A stretch of DNA of 32,949 nt from Bacteroidota bacterium. Its GTDB lineage: Bacteria > Bacteroidota > Bacteroidia > Chitinophagales > Saprospiraceae. Shown piece by piece: positions 1 to 8,104 of this stretch (position 1 is its first letter; the number at the start of each line of letters is the position of its first letter). The stretch covers positions 1 to 32,949 of the forward strand of contig JANSWP010000082.1 in assembly GCA_024743405.1 (NCBI GenBank), given 5' to 3'. Both the position numbers and the translations under genes were made by a program. The notes beneath the pieces are model-generated. The model did not search any database. It had not been told where the DNA came from and was given only the letters and a program-made list of their open reading frames with translations.

Positions 1-1
1 A

Positions 2-1578
2 GCTGTTTCAAATTTTGGGACAAATGACGCACCAAATGGTTCTTTAACTGTATCATGGTTAGATCCAAATGTAGCAGGAATCACCCTCGCTGATGGCACT
101 GTTATCTATCAGGTGTGCTTCAAAGTTTTAGGTTCTTGTGGAACTTTGACTAATTTCGAGTTTGTGAATTCACCGACGGTTATTGAAGTGACAGACGGAG
201 ATGGTAATTTGGTGAATTTTGATAGCAATCCTGGTGTTGTTGATATTTGTGGAACAACACCTGATGCAAGTATCTCGATAAATGCCTCAGATTATAAGGC
301 GGATGAAGGTGAATCGTTTTGTATTGATATTAGTGTAAGTGATTTTGATAACATTGCGTCTTTAGAATATAGCATGGAGTTCGATGCAACGAAGGTAGAA
401 TTCCAATCAATTCAATTAACGAATAACTTGACAGGGTTAGATATTTCTGATTTTGTGACTACTAATGCTTCAAATGGTGTACTAACGCTTTCATGGCAAG
501 AAGCTAGTGGAATTACAATAGCTGATGGCACGGTGATTTATCAAGTTTGTTTCAAATCCCTTGCAGCTTGTGGGACAGCTTCGTCAAATTTTGATTTTAC
601 GAATACACCTACGGCTATTTCAGTGACGGATGGAAATGGTGATTCAGTGAATTTGTCAAGTAATAACGGTACAATTAGTTTTTGTGATGATATAACTCCC
701 CCACCGCCTGCACCGGATGAGTTTATGGTTGCTTCAGATCATCAACCGTTAGAAGGCGAAGACTTTTGTATGGATATAAGTGTAAATGATTTTACTAATA
801 TCGTATCTATGCAATATAGTATGAGTTTTGATCCAAATGAACTTGAGTTTCAATCAATTCAAGTTCCTGGAAACCTGGATGGTTTAGCTGTTTCAAATTT
901 CGGTGTGAATGATGCTGGAAATGGTATAATAACGGTTTCCTGGTTAGATCCAAATGTATCCGGAATTACTTTAGCGGATGGCACGATCATTTTCCAAGTT
1001 TGTTTTAAGACATTAGGTTCCTGTGGAACGGTGACCAATTTTGAATTTACGGATTCACCTACTGTAATAGAAATAACAGATGGCGATGGCAATATAGTAG
1101 ATTTTTCGAGTGACCCTGGGATAGTTGATATTTGTGGAGCTCCGGCGATTCCTTTTATTTTGACTGCAGCACAAAATGACGTTCCAGAAGGTGAAACGGT
1201 TTGTATTCCAATAACGGCACAAGGGTTTGAGGATATTGTAAGTATGCAATACACGATTACTTTCGATCCTGCACTTTTTGAGTTCACTGGAACGCAGGCT
1301 TATAATTTAGTGGATTTAGCTGCTTCAAATTTTGGAATTTCTAATGTAAGTAATGGGGTTATCACCTTTTCTTGGTTAGATTCTACAACCGGAGGGGTTA
1401 CCGTACCAGACAATACTGCGATTTATGAGATTTGTTTTAAGGCTATTGGAAATGTAGGAGATGTTAGTCCAGTTACATTTTCAAGTAATCCAACAACTAT
1501 AGAAATTGGTAAACCCAATGGTACTATTGTACCTACATTAAATAATGGATCGGTTACTATTATTACTGGCTGCCCTGG
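2..1578 (+). repeat. Array of cohesin-like repeat units within the surface protein
   Basis: There are three complete units (about 259-690, 700-1140, 1141-1578) and the end of a fourth at the left edge. The truncated first unit and the third unit are strikingly alike at the DNA level: GTTAGATCCAAATGTA occurs in both, and ttGATATTTGTGGA closes both. The second and fourth units are more diverged. This suggests duplication of a two-unit block or gene conversion rather than uniform ancient repeats. Confidence 0.75.
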
Positions 1579-4500
1579 TCCTATAATTTACGATCCTAAT
1601 ATAACTGAAATTCAAAATGTAAGTTGTAATGGAGGAACAGATGGCGTAATTGATATTACGATTGATGGAGGAGATGGAAGTTACACTTATGAATGGAAAA
1701 ATAACAGTGGTGTAGTCGTAAGTACAGCTCCTAATTTTGTTGGGGGTGCTGGAACTTATTCACTTTCTGTATCAAGTTGTGGTGATAATGTTTCTATTTC
1801 AGAAACTTTTACACTTACAGAACCTGATGCAATTGATGTTATTGTGACCTCTGTTCAGGATGTAGATTGCTTTGGTGACCAGAATGGGTTCATCATGACA
1901 GACCCATCGGGTGGTACATCTTCTTATACATATGCATGGAGTAATGGAGGAGCGAATATTTCTCAATTCTCTTTAGCTGGAGGAATGTATACATTCACTG
2001 TGACTGATTCTAAAGGCTGTGAATATACTTCTGACTTTATTGAAGTACTTGAACCAGCTGAATTAATAGCAACTGCAAGCGTGGTTAACCCTCCATGTTT
2101 TGGAGATAATGGAAGTATTTCTGTTGCTGCAAATGGAGGAAGTCTTACCTACGAGTATTCAAATGATAATGGTGGAACTTGGCAAACATCAAGTTCTTTT
2201 ACCAATGTGACTGAAGGAACTTATAAAGTTTTAGTAAGAGATAATAAAGGATGTGTGACGACTATTTCTCCTGATGTTGTCGTGGATGCACCAGATGAAT
2301 TAAGTATTACACTAAATTCTACTTTCGATAGTGGAAATTGCATAGGTAGCGCGGCAGTACAAGTTTCCGGAGGAAATGCGATAACAGATTACTTTTGGAG
2401 TGGACCAAATTCCAATTATTTTAATTCACCAAATCAATCTGGTCTTTGTGCAGGTCAACACTGTGTCATCGTCCAAGATGTTAATGGTTGTCAGACATCT
2501 GAGTGTGTTTACGTTTCAAGACAATTGATAATAGCTGGAACGGTAACAAATGCCTGTTGGGGAATTAATAATGGAGAAATTAGTGTCCTTGCCCAAGGAG
2601 GTGTTCCTCCTAATCCAACTTATACATACGTTTGGGATCCTCAAGTTCCCAATCCTGGTAGCCCTACTCAAGTTGGCTTATCTCCAGGTACTTATTGTGT
2701 GACTGTAACTTCAATGCCTGATAATCAAATGGAGACCATGTGTTTTAATGTTTCTCAGGCAGCTGAACCCGTTCAAATTGGGAATGCGGACTTGAATGAT
2801 CCGACAGGTCCTAACTTGTTCAATGGTTCTATTCAAGTTTCGGGAATAACAGGTGGTTTTGGAGGACCTTATACGTATAAATGGGATCCAAATTTAGGTT
2901 CAGGTCCCGTGTTAAATAACTTAGATGAAGGTGCTTATAACTTGACAGTTTGCGATGTGAATGGATGTAATATTAGTGCTTCTTATGTCTTAGAAATTGT
3001 ACCTACTGCTTTGCAGTTTTCAACTTTTGATTTTCAAGATGCCAATTGTTCAGATTCTAATGATGGAACATTCACTTTTGCTATTTCAGGTGGACTACCT
3101 AACTATAGCGTTACAGTTACAGGTCCTAGTGGACAAGTTTATTCAAATCTATCTTTAGGTGAAAATCAAGTTATTACAATAGATAATTTACCATCTGGGA
3201 ATTATACGATCAATGCAGATTTTAATGTTGCAGGATATACAGGAGATATTGATGCTAACTTCACTATAGATGCACCAGCGCCAATAGTAATTGAATCATT
3301 AAAAATTCAAAATGCGACAGAGGATGCTGCAGGTAGAATATTTATAGATATTGAAGGAGGCGATAGTCCTTATACTTATTTCTGGAACAATGCAAGTACC
3401 TCAAAAGATCTATTTGATGTACAACCAGGACCTTATTCAGTTACGGTAACTGATCAATCCAGTTGTACGGCAGAATTTGGACCTTTTGTAGTTGATTTGT
3501 TTGAGGTAGATGGCGCAACTACAGTTGATGTAGATTGCCCAAATGAAGAGACCGGTTCAATTACTCCAAATATTGTTGGAGTAGCGGGAGATCCTACTTG
3601 TGAGTGGGTTGGTCCAAATGGAGAGATTTACAATACTTGTAATTTAGTGGATTTACCTTCAGGTATTTATACATTAGTTGTGACAGATACTTGTGGGGTA
3701 GAAACACCAGAATATCAATTTGAAATTCAAGCTAATTCGGATATCAGTGTTGTACTTAACCCCACTACAAACAGCAATGGTGTAAACATTGCTTGTTTTG
3801 GAGGTAGTGATGGTGGTGCTATTGTAGTGGTGACAGGTGGATTGCCTCCGCTCGACTATATATGGAGTAATGGTGAAACAGACCAAGAGATATCTAATAT
3901 ACCAGCTGGAAACTATTCAGTTACGGTAATTGATGCACTCGGATGTGAAGATAACGCGGATGCTATATTAACGGAGCCCCTCGAAGCTTTATCTGCCGAA
4001 TTAGGCGGAGTTGTAAGCCCAAGTTGTACGGGTGCCCAGAATGGTTCAGCGACAATAATTGTTTCTGGAGGAACACCATTCCCTGGTGCTAATCCCTATT
4101 TATATCAATGGAATGACACACAAAGTCAGACAGGACCGACAGCTATTTTGTTAAAAGCAGGAGATTATGCAGTGACAGTGACCGATAGAAATGGATGCCA
4201 GGTTATTGTTCCAGTTACGATAGCAGATCCAGATAAAATGGAAGTCACCATTACAACTACCTGCGATAATGGAGATGCAGATGGTACAGCATTAGCAAAT
4301 GTATTTGGAGGGACAGGACCTTTCCAATTTACTTGGAGTAATGCGGATACCGCGCAGTTTATTACAGGGCTAACAGCTGGAACTTATTTTGTAGAAGTTA
4401 GCGATGGGAATGGATGTCAAGCAACTGATATCAATGGCGGCTTTGTTTGTCCAAACTTTGGTTGTTTTGAAGCCAGAACGGTTATTACACCTGACGGAGA

Positions 4501-4765
4501 TGGCAGAAATGAAGAATTCATTATTGGATGTACGTCGAGATTTCCAAATAATACATTAGAAATCTTCAATCGTTGGGGACAGTTAGTTTTTGAAACAGAC
4601 GATTATGTTTGTGAAGAAGCTGATTTGGATGGTTGTTGGGAAGGAACAAACGCACGAGGCGATGATTTACCAGAAGGTGTTTATTTCTATATTTTCGATT
4701 ATACCGACCCAGTAACCAATGAAGAAGATCAAAAGAAAGGTTCTGTAACTATATTAAGACAGTAA
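2..4765 (+). CDS. Giant cell-surface protein with cohesin-like units, SprB-type repeats and type B T9SS C-terminal domain (5' end outside window)
   Basis: The frame is open from base 2, so the true start lies upstream; the first in-window ATG (113) falls inside a repeat. The N-terminal part has about four cohesin-like beta-sandwich units (pattern EGESFCIDISV...FDATKVEFQSIQ...YQVCFK), each about 145 residues with a conserved Cys pair. From about base 1600 there are about 12 SprB-type repeats (C-x-G-...-G-x-I...GG...YxYxW), and from about 4465 a gliding-motility-associated C-terminal domain (TVITPDGDGRNE, LEIFNRWGQLVFET, LPEGVYFYIFDY). That domain is the type B signal for T9SS export and surface attachment, so the protein is probably an extracellular adhesin or gliding adhesin. 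It lies 84 bases before a PorP/SprF gene, the usual partner of such cargo. The ligand cannot be read from the sequence. The family call is firm and the role is inferred. Confidence 0.92.
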   Translation, partial: AVSNFGTNDAPNGSLTVSWLDPNVAGITLADGTVIYQVCFKVLGSCGTLTNFEFVNSPTVIEVTDGDGNLVNFDSNPGVVDICGTTPDASISINASDYKADEGESFCIDISVSDFDNIASLEYSMEFDATKVEFQSIQLTNNLTGLDISDFVTTNASNGVLTLSWQEASGITIADGTVIYQVCFKSLAACGTASSNFDFTNTPTAISVTDGNGDSVNLSSNNGTISFCDDITPPPPAPDEFMVASDHQPLEGEDFCMDISVNDFTNIVSMQYSMSFDPNELEFQSIQVPGNLDGLAVSNFGVNDAGNGIITVSWLDPNVSGITLADGTIIFQVCFKTLGSCGTVTNFEFTDSPTVIEITDGDGNIVDFSSDPGIVDICGAPAIPFILTAAQNDVPEGETVCIPITAQGFEDIVSMQYTITFDPALFEFTGTQAYNLVDLAASNFGISNVSNGVITFSWLDSTTGGVTVPDNTAIYEICFKAIGNVGDVSPVTFSSNPTTIEIGKPNGTIVPTLNNGSVTIITGCPGPIIYDPNITEIQNVSCNGGTDGVIDITIDGGDGSYTYEWKNNSGVVVSTAPNFVGGAGTYSLSVSSCGDNVSISETFTLTEPDAIDVIVTSVQDVDCFGDQNGFIMTDPSGGTSSYTYAWSNGGANISQFSLAGGMYTFTVTDSKGCEYTSDFIEVLEPAELIATASVVNPPCFGDNGSISVAANGGSLTYEYSNDNGGTWQTSSSFTNVTEGTYKVLVRDNKGCVTTISPDVVVDAPDELSITLNSTFDSGNCIGSAAVQVSGGNAITDYFWSGPNSNYFNSPNQSGLCAGQHCVIVQDVNGCQTSECVYVSRQLIIAGTVTNACWGINNGEISVLAQGGVPPNPTYTYVWDPQVPNPGSPTQVGLSPGTYCVTVTSMPDNQMETMCFNVSQAAEPVQIGNADLNDPTGPNLFNGSIQVSGITGGFGGPYTYKWDPNLGSGPVLNNLDEGAYNLTVCDVNGCNISASYVLEIVPTALQFSTFDFQDANCSDSNDGTFTFAISGGLPNYSVTVTGPSGQVYSNLSLGENQVITIDNLPSGNYTINADFNVAGYTGDIDANFTIDAPAPIVIESLKIQNATEDAAGRIFIDIEGGDSPYTYFWNNASTSKDLFDVQPGPYSVTVTDQSSCTAEFGPFVVDLFEVDGATTVDVDCPNEETGSITPNIVGVAGDPTCEWVGPNGEIYNTCNLVDLPSGIYTLVVTDTCGVETPEYQFEIQANSDISVVLNPTTNSNGVNIACFGGSDGGAIVVVTGGLPPLDYIWSNGETDQEISNIPAGNYSVTVIDALGCEDNADAILTEPLEALSAELGGVVSPSCTGAQNGSATIIVSGGTPFPGANPYLYQWNDTQSQTGPTAILLKAGDYAVTVTDRNGCQVIVPVTIADPDKMEVTITTTCDNGDADGTALANVFGGTGPFQFTWSNADTAQFITGLTAGTYFVEVSDGNGCQATDINGGFVCPNFGCFEARTVITPDGDGRNEEFIIGCTSRFPNNTLEIFNRWGQLVFETDDYVCEEADLDGCWEGTNARGDDLPEGVYFYIFDYTDPVTNEEDQKKGSVTILRQ
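1597..4440 (+). repeat. About 12 SprB-type repeats within the surface protein
   Basis: Units of about 70-80 residues recur, each starting with a Cys-containing turn followed by G-S/T/D-I and GG...YxYxWSN, and ending in LxAGxYxVTVTDxxGC. Examples of the closing motif are AGNYSVTVIDALGC and AGDYAVTVTDRNGC. Units differ enough that the array should not collapse in assembly. This pattern matches the SprB repeat family found in Bacteroidota gliding adhesins and other T9SS cargo. Confidence 0.8.
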
Positions 4766-4772
4766 TGCTTTA

Positions 4773-4817
4773 GTTCAGAGTTCCTTATTTGATTTTGTAG
4801 GATATGGAACTCTGAAC
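4773..4817 (+). terminator. Hairpin between the surface protein and porP/sprF
   Basis: A perfect 12-bp inverted repeat (GTTCAGAGTTCC at 4773-4784, GGAACTCTGAAC at 4806-4817) with a 21-base loop lies just after the stop codon. No U-tract follows, so it may act as an mRNA-stabilising or attenuating hairpin that sets different levels for adhesin and PorP rather than as a full terminator. Confidence 0.4.
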
Positions 4818-4849
4818 ACATTTCCCTTCAACCGATAAATGATTTTGAA

Positions 4850-5806
4850 ATGAAAAATTTTATACTAATCATAATGTTGTTTTTGGGTTTTCAGATAGCC
4901 CATGCACAAGATCAAACAGCTGTTTTTTCTCATTATCACATTACGCCGATACTTATTTCACCGGCAGCAGCGGGATTTAGCGAATCTCACCAAATTCAAA
5001 TGAATGTTCGTACTCAATGGGTTGGATTCCCTGGCGCACCTAAAACCTATGGGGTGAGCTACAATGGACCGATTGGCTCAACTTTTGGATTTGGAACAGG
5101 TATTTTATCTGAGAGTATTGGAAATCTTACGAATTTCCGTTACCAAATGAATTTTGCATTAAGGGTAAAACCCCGAAATACTAAATTCAAAGGTGCATTT
5201 GGTTTTTCAACTGAATTTTTCAGGCAGAGATTGGCTAATTCAGTTGTGGAGAACGAGTTTTATGAAGATGGTGACGAAGTCATTGATCAGGCTATCGACG
5301 GCAGAAGGATTTTTGATGCTTCGATGGGTTTCTGGGGTTCTTATGGGGATGCCCGAACGGACAAAGGGTTGACTTATTTTGGATTGACTTTTTCTAATTT
5401 GATTGTGGCAAAAGTCGGTGATATAGCGACTACTGGTGACAACCAAGGTTCGTTTTTCAAATTTGTTATTTTCAATGTGGGACATATTTTCGATGTGGAT
5501 GCTTACAACTTTAAATTAGAACCATCATTGATGATTAGAAGTCTTCAGAATGTCCCATTTCAAGCTGATTTTAATATAAAAGGATCCTTTTTAGAAGAGA
5601 AATTAGTGGCTGGATTATCTTATCGTTCAGGTTCTGGAGATGCGATTGGGTTACTGTTGGGAACGAAAGTTAGTTCTTTTAATTTATTCTATAGCTACGA
5701 TGTTTCTTTTTCGCGGTTCCAAAAATATAATAGCGGTTCGCATGAGGTAACGATAGCCTTTGATTTTAAGAGTGGTAAGAAAAAATATGACCGTTCGAGA
5801 TATTAA
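4850..5806 (+). CDS. PorP/SprF family type IX secretion system outer-membrane protein
   Basis: The 318-residue protein has a signal peptide (FILIIMLFLGFQIAHAQD) and the typical family start (QDQTAVFSHYHITPILISPAAAGF), followed by alternating beta strands of an outer-membrane barrel (ISPAAAG, RTQWVGFPGAPKTYGVSYNGP, GLSYRSGSGDAIGLLLG). Length and motifs match the family. SprF is needed for SprB to reach the cell surface in Flavobacterium, and PorP/SprF paralogues are commonly encoded directly after large proteins with type B sorting domains, as here. By position this copy probably serves the preceding surface protein, either in its export or its anchoring. ATG at 4850 gives a normal signal peptide. 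No gene number is given because many paralogues exist per genome. Confidence 0.92.
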   Translation: MKNFILIIMLFLGFQIAHAQDQTAVFSHYHITPILISPAAAGFSESHQIQMNVRTQWVGFPGAPKTYGVSYNGPIGSTFGFGTGILSESIGNLTNFRYQMNFALRVKPRNTKFKGAFGFSTEFFRQRLANSVVENEFYEDGDEVIDQAIDGRRIFDASMGFWGSYGDARTDKGLTYFGLTFSNLIVAKVGDIATTGDNQGSFFKFVIFNVGHIFDVDAYNFKLEPSLMIRSLQNVPFQADFNIKGSFLEEKLVAGLSYRSGSGDAIGLLLGTKVSSFNLFYSYDVSFSRFQKYNSGSHEVTIAFDFKSGKKKYDRSRY

Positions 5807-5870
5807 AATGAAAAATAATGAGCTCGCTCATTCAAGAATAGATGTCCTTTAACAATTGGTTTTTGGGATG

Positions 5871-5905
5871 GCCTCTTGCTAAATCGTTAGCAAGGGGCTT
5901 CTTTT
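5871..5905 (+). terminator. Rho-independent terminator after porP/sprF
   Basis: A 12-bp stem (GCCTCTTGCTAA at 5871-5882 with TTAGCAAGGGGC at 5887-5898, one T-G pair) and a 4-base loop are followed by TTCTTTTTTA. It ends the plus-strand unit and separates it from the convergent minus-strand gene. Confidence 0.9.
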
Positions 5906-6691
5906 TTACAAAAACCTAACTTCTACAGAATCACCCAATTTTAAGCCAAGTAAACTGCTTGCTTTTCCCATGTTTATTGCAATTTCCAAATAGTCAGAGG
6001 CATTAAAAAAGCAAAGAATTTCTCCAACTGGCACATCATAGTAGTATTCGTTTAGTTCTTTAATAGGATCGTTTCGTTTGAAGTAAAGTTCAAAATTTCT
6101 TTTGTTTTGGGTGTTCTCAAAAAGGTCTTTTCTGATATTTAGAACCACATTTTCAAAACAATCAACAAAAATAACGGAACCCCGAATTATGTTCGAGCTT
6201 ATGACGGGATTAAGTGTCAATCGCTCTATGACGTTTTTAGCAGATGGGCCAATTTCAACCAATGATTTTCCAGAGGTAAAATGACCAATTGCATAAGCAA
6301 AAATGGCTTCATGTGAGAAATGAGCATTATCCAAATAATCGAATTCGTAAATTTTGGAAGGAAGTTTTTCAAAAACCAGAGAGAAAATACCGTTGTCTGG
6401 ACCGATGAAAAAATGATCTTTAAATTCAATGGCAATAAATCTAAGATGGTTAGTGGAGTAATTGTTGATACTCAAAATATGAATACATCCTTTTGGAAAA
6501 CTTCGCCAAGCATTTTTAAAAATAAAAGCCCCTTGTAAAATATCGTTAGGCTGAACCTGGTGAGTAATATCAATAATATTGAGCGTTGCTTCTTGTTGAA
6601 GTAATGCGCCTTTCAAAACAGCTACTGAGTAGTCACTTACTCCATAGTCTGTTGTTAAGGTGACGATTCTTTGATGTGAAGTTTTAGGCAT
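5906..6691 (-). CDS. SAM hydrolase / SAM hydroxide adenosyltransferase (DUF62) family protein
   Basis: The protein shows the DUF62 framework in order: VTLTTDYGVSDYSVAVLKG near the N-terminus, IIDITHQVQPNDILQGAFIF, the nucleoside-binding FIGPDNGIFSLVFE, GSVIFVDCFENVVLNI (variant of the GxVixiDxFGN motif), and the C-terminal barrel signature YLEIAINMGKASSLLGLKLGDSV. Family members hydrolyse S-adenosylmethionine to adenosine and methionine; relatives are the fluorinase and chlorinase. The stretch usually written VDPGVGTxR reads INNYSTNHLR, and the usual TFHGRD reads HFSHEA, so the canonical Asp-Arg-His set is altered. Distant Bacteroidota homologues also diverge here as far as I recall. ATG at 6691 is preferred (261 aa); an in-frame TTG at 6703 would add four residues. 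It is transcribed divergently from phoH. Confidence 0.85.
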   Translation of the reverse strand: MPKTSHQRIVTLTTDYGVSDYSVAVLKGALLQQEATLNIIDITHQVQPNDILQGAFIFKNAWRSFPKGCIHILSINNYSTNHLRFIAIEFKDHFFIGPDNGIFSLVFEKLPSKIYEFDYLDNAHFSHEAIFAYAIGHFTSGKSLVEIGPSAKNVIERLTLNPVISSNIIRGSVIFVDCFENVVLNIRKDLFENTQNKRNFELYFKRNDPIKELNEYYYDVPVGEILCFFNASDYLEIAINMGKASSLLGLKLGDSVEVRFL

Positions 6692-6905
6692 TGGGGAATG
6701 CAAAGTTGTTTTTATAATGAACCTTTATTTCCTAAAATTGCTTTATTTCAGACCAAATTAACTTTCAGTTTCAAAAGGATAAATTTTAAGCATCTATTTG
6801 ATATGAAAAAGCTAATTTTACGAACAAAAATAATCTTTTCTTTTAGAGTTTGGAATTTGCGGGTTACTTAAAACTCCTTTATTCAAAACTCAAAATTAAA
6901 CATTC

Positions 6906-6918
6906 AGGAGGTATATTG
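6906..6918 (+). promoter_or_regulatory. Shine-Dalgarno site deciding a TTG start for phoH
   Basis: AGGAGG (6906-6911) lies four bases before TTG (6916-6918). The protein read from this TTG begins MSEIILTVDDIDLLELYG, the usual PhoH N-terminus, whereas the longer frame from 6850 has an atypical 22-residue leader. SD sites are uncommon in this phylum, so this one is informative. Confidence 0.6.
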
Positions 6919-7920
6919 AGCGAAATTATTTTAACCGTGGACGATATTGATTTGCTAGAGCTGTATGGGCAAAACAATGTAAAACTCAATCTTTTACGCA
7001 AAGCTTTTCCAGATATTTCTATTACTGCCAGAGGCAATAATCTCAAGCTTTCCGGAGAAAAAAAGGATACTCAAAAGGCAAAAAATAAATTTGAGGCGAT
7101 GGTTCGATTGCTTAAAGAGCATAACGAATTAACGATTCAAACGATAGAAGATCTGCTAAATGGGGGAAATCCTTTCAAAGCTAGAATTAGTTCAAATGGA
7201 AATGGAAATAAAGCCATTGTCCATGGGACAGGTGGAAAAGTTATTCGTGCAAAGACCGTTAATCAAAAGATACTCATTGAATCTTCAGAGGCTAATGATG
7301 TGGTATTTGCGGTCGGACCAGCCGGGACAGGGAAAACCTATACGGCAGTCGCCTTGGCGGTTCGAGCTTTGAAAAACAAAACGGTCAAAAAAATTATCTT
7401 GACTCGACCGGCAGTAGAGGCTGGCGAAAGTTTGGGCTTTTTACCAGGTGATTTGAAAGAAAAAATAGACCCCTATTTGCGACCATTATATGATGCTTTG
7501 GATGATATGATTCCTGGCGAAAAGCTGAATCATTTTATGCAAAATCGCATCATCGAGATTGCTCCTTTGGCATTTATGCGGGGTCGAACGTTAGATAATG
7601 CATTTATTATTCTAGATGAAGCCCAGAACTCGACGAGTATGCAAATAAAAATGTTTTTAACTCGTTTAGGACCATCTGCGAAATGCATTATTACGGGAGA
7701 TTTATCCCAGGTTGATTTACCTGGAAATGTGAGGTCTGGATTAAGAAGAGCTACGGAACTGTTGGGACATTTAGATGGGATAGGAGTTGTACATTTGACA
7801 GCTGATGACGTGGTGCGACATCGATTGGTAAAGGAGATTATTATCGCTTATGATCGAGCAGATTCTTATGCTAGACAAAGGAGGTTGAGGCAAGAACGAG
7901 CTTTTGATGAAGAAGAGTAA
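6916..7920 (+). CDS. phoH: PhoH-like ATPase
   Basis: This cytoplasmic P-loop ATPase of 334 residues is read from TTG 6916. An N-terminal KH-like region (ELYGQNNVKLNLLRKAFPDI...ITARGNNLKLSG) precedes the PhoH ATPase domain with Walker A GPAGTGKT (residues 134-141), LTRPAVEAGESLGFLPGD, DPYLRPLYDAL, Walker B IILDEAQN (DE at 234-235), ITGDLSQVDLP and a C-terminal VVRHRLV motif. Family members are RNA-binding ATPases linked to RNA metabolism and ribosome biogenesis, often next to ybeY, which is not seen here. The gene stands alone, with a divergent neighbour upstream and a hairpin downstream. A TTG at 6850 would lengthen it by 22 residues but lacks an SD site and family similarity. Confidence 0.93.
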   Translation: MSEIILTVDDIDLLELYGQNNVKLNLLRKAFPDISITARGNNLKLSGEKKDTQKAKNKFEAMVRLLKEHNELTIQTIEDLLNGGNPFKARISSNGNGNKAIVHGTGGKVIRAKTVNQKILIESSEANDVVFAVGPAGTGKTYTAVALAVRALKNKTVKKIILTRPAVEAGESLGFLPGDLKEKIDPYLRPLYDALDDMIPGEKLNHFMQNRIIEIAPLAFMRGRTLDNAFIILDEAQNSTSMQIKMFLTRLGPSAKCIITGDLSQVDLPGNVRSGLRRATELLGHLDGIGVVHLTADDVVRHRLVKEIIIAYDRADSYARQRRLRQERAFDEEE

Positions 7921-7942
7921 ATTTCAAAGCACGTACAGGATG

Positions 7943-7979
7943 ATCAAGCCCAAATTCAAACTTTGAACTTGGGCTTGAT
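7943..7979 (+). terminator. Near-perfect long hairpin after phoH
   Basis: Arms of 18 bases (7943-7960 and 7962-7979) pair with a single mismatch around one central base (ATCAAGCCCAAATTCAAA / TTTGAACTTGGGCTTGAT). No U-tract follows, so it is either a U-poor terminator or a 3'-end stabiliser. Confidence 0.5.
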
Positions 7980-8104
7980 TATCGGAAATATCTCCATTGG
8001 CAGACATTTTCTGTTATTTAAAAATGGAAAATACCATTTATACACCTTTCCCCGTTTAATTGTAAATTTGCCAAATTTTTTAAATATCCTAAAAACAGAC
8101 AATT

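Noticed and set aside
859-1287. Minus-strand open frame of 142 codons antisense to the surface protein
   Set aside because: It lies inside strongly conserved cohesin-like coding sequence on the plus strand, has no recognisable protein character and arises from the repetitive codons of the real gene.
2-1578. CRISPR-like direct repeats
   Set aside because: The repeats are about 440 bases long, in frame, and encode protein domains; there are no short identical repeats with unique spacers.
6102-6538. Short plus-strand frames inside the SAM hydrolase gene
   Set aside because: They are antisense frames of the conserved minus-strand gene and show no family-like sequence.
7160-7372. Second-frame open reading inside phoH
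   Set aside because: It overlaps the Walker A region of PhoH and has no independent support.
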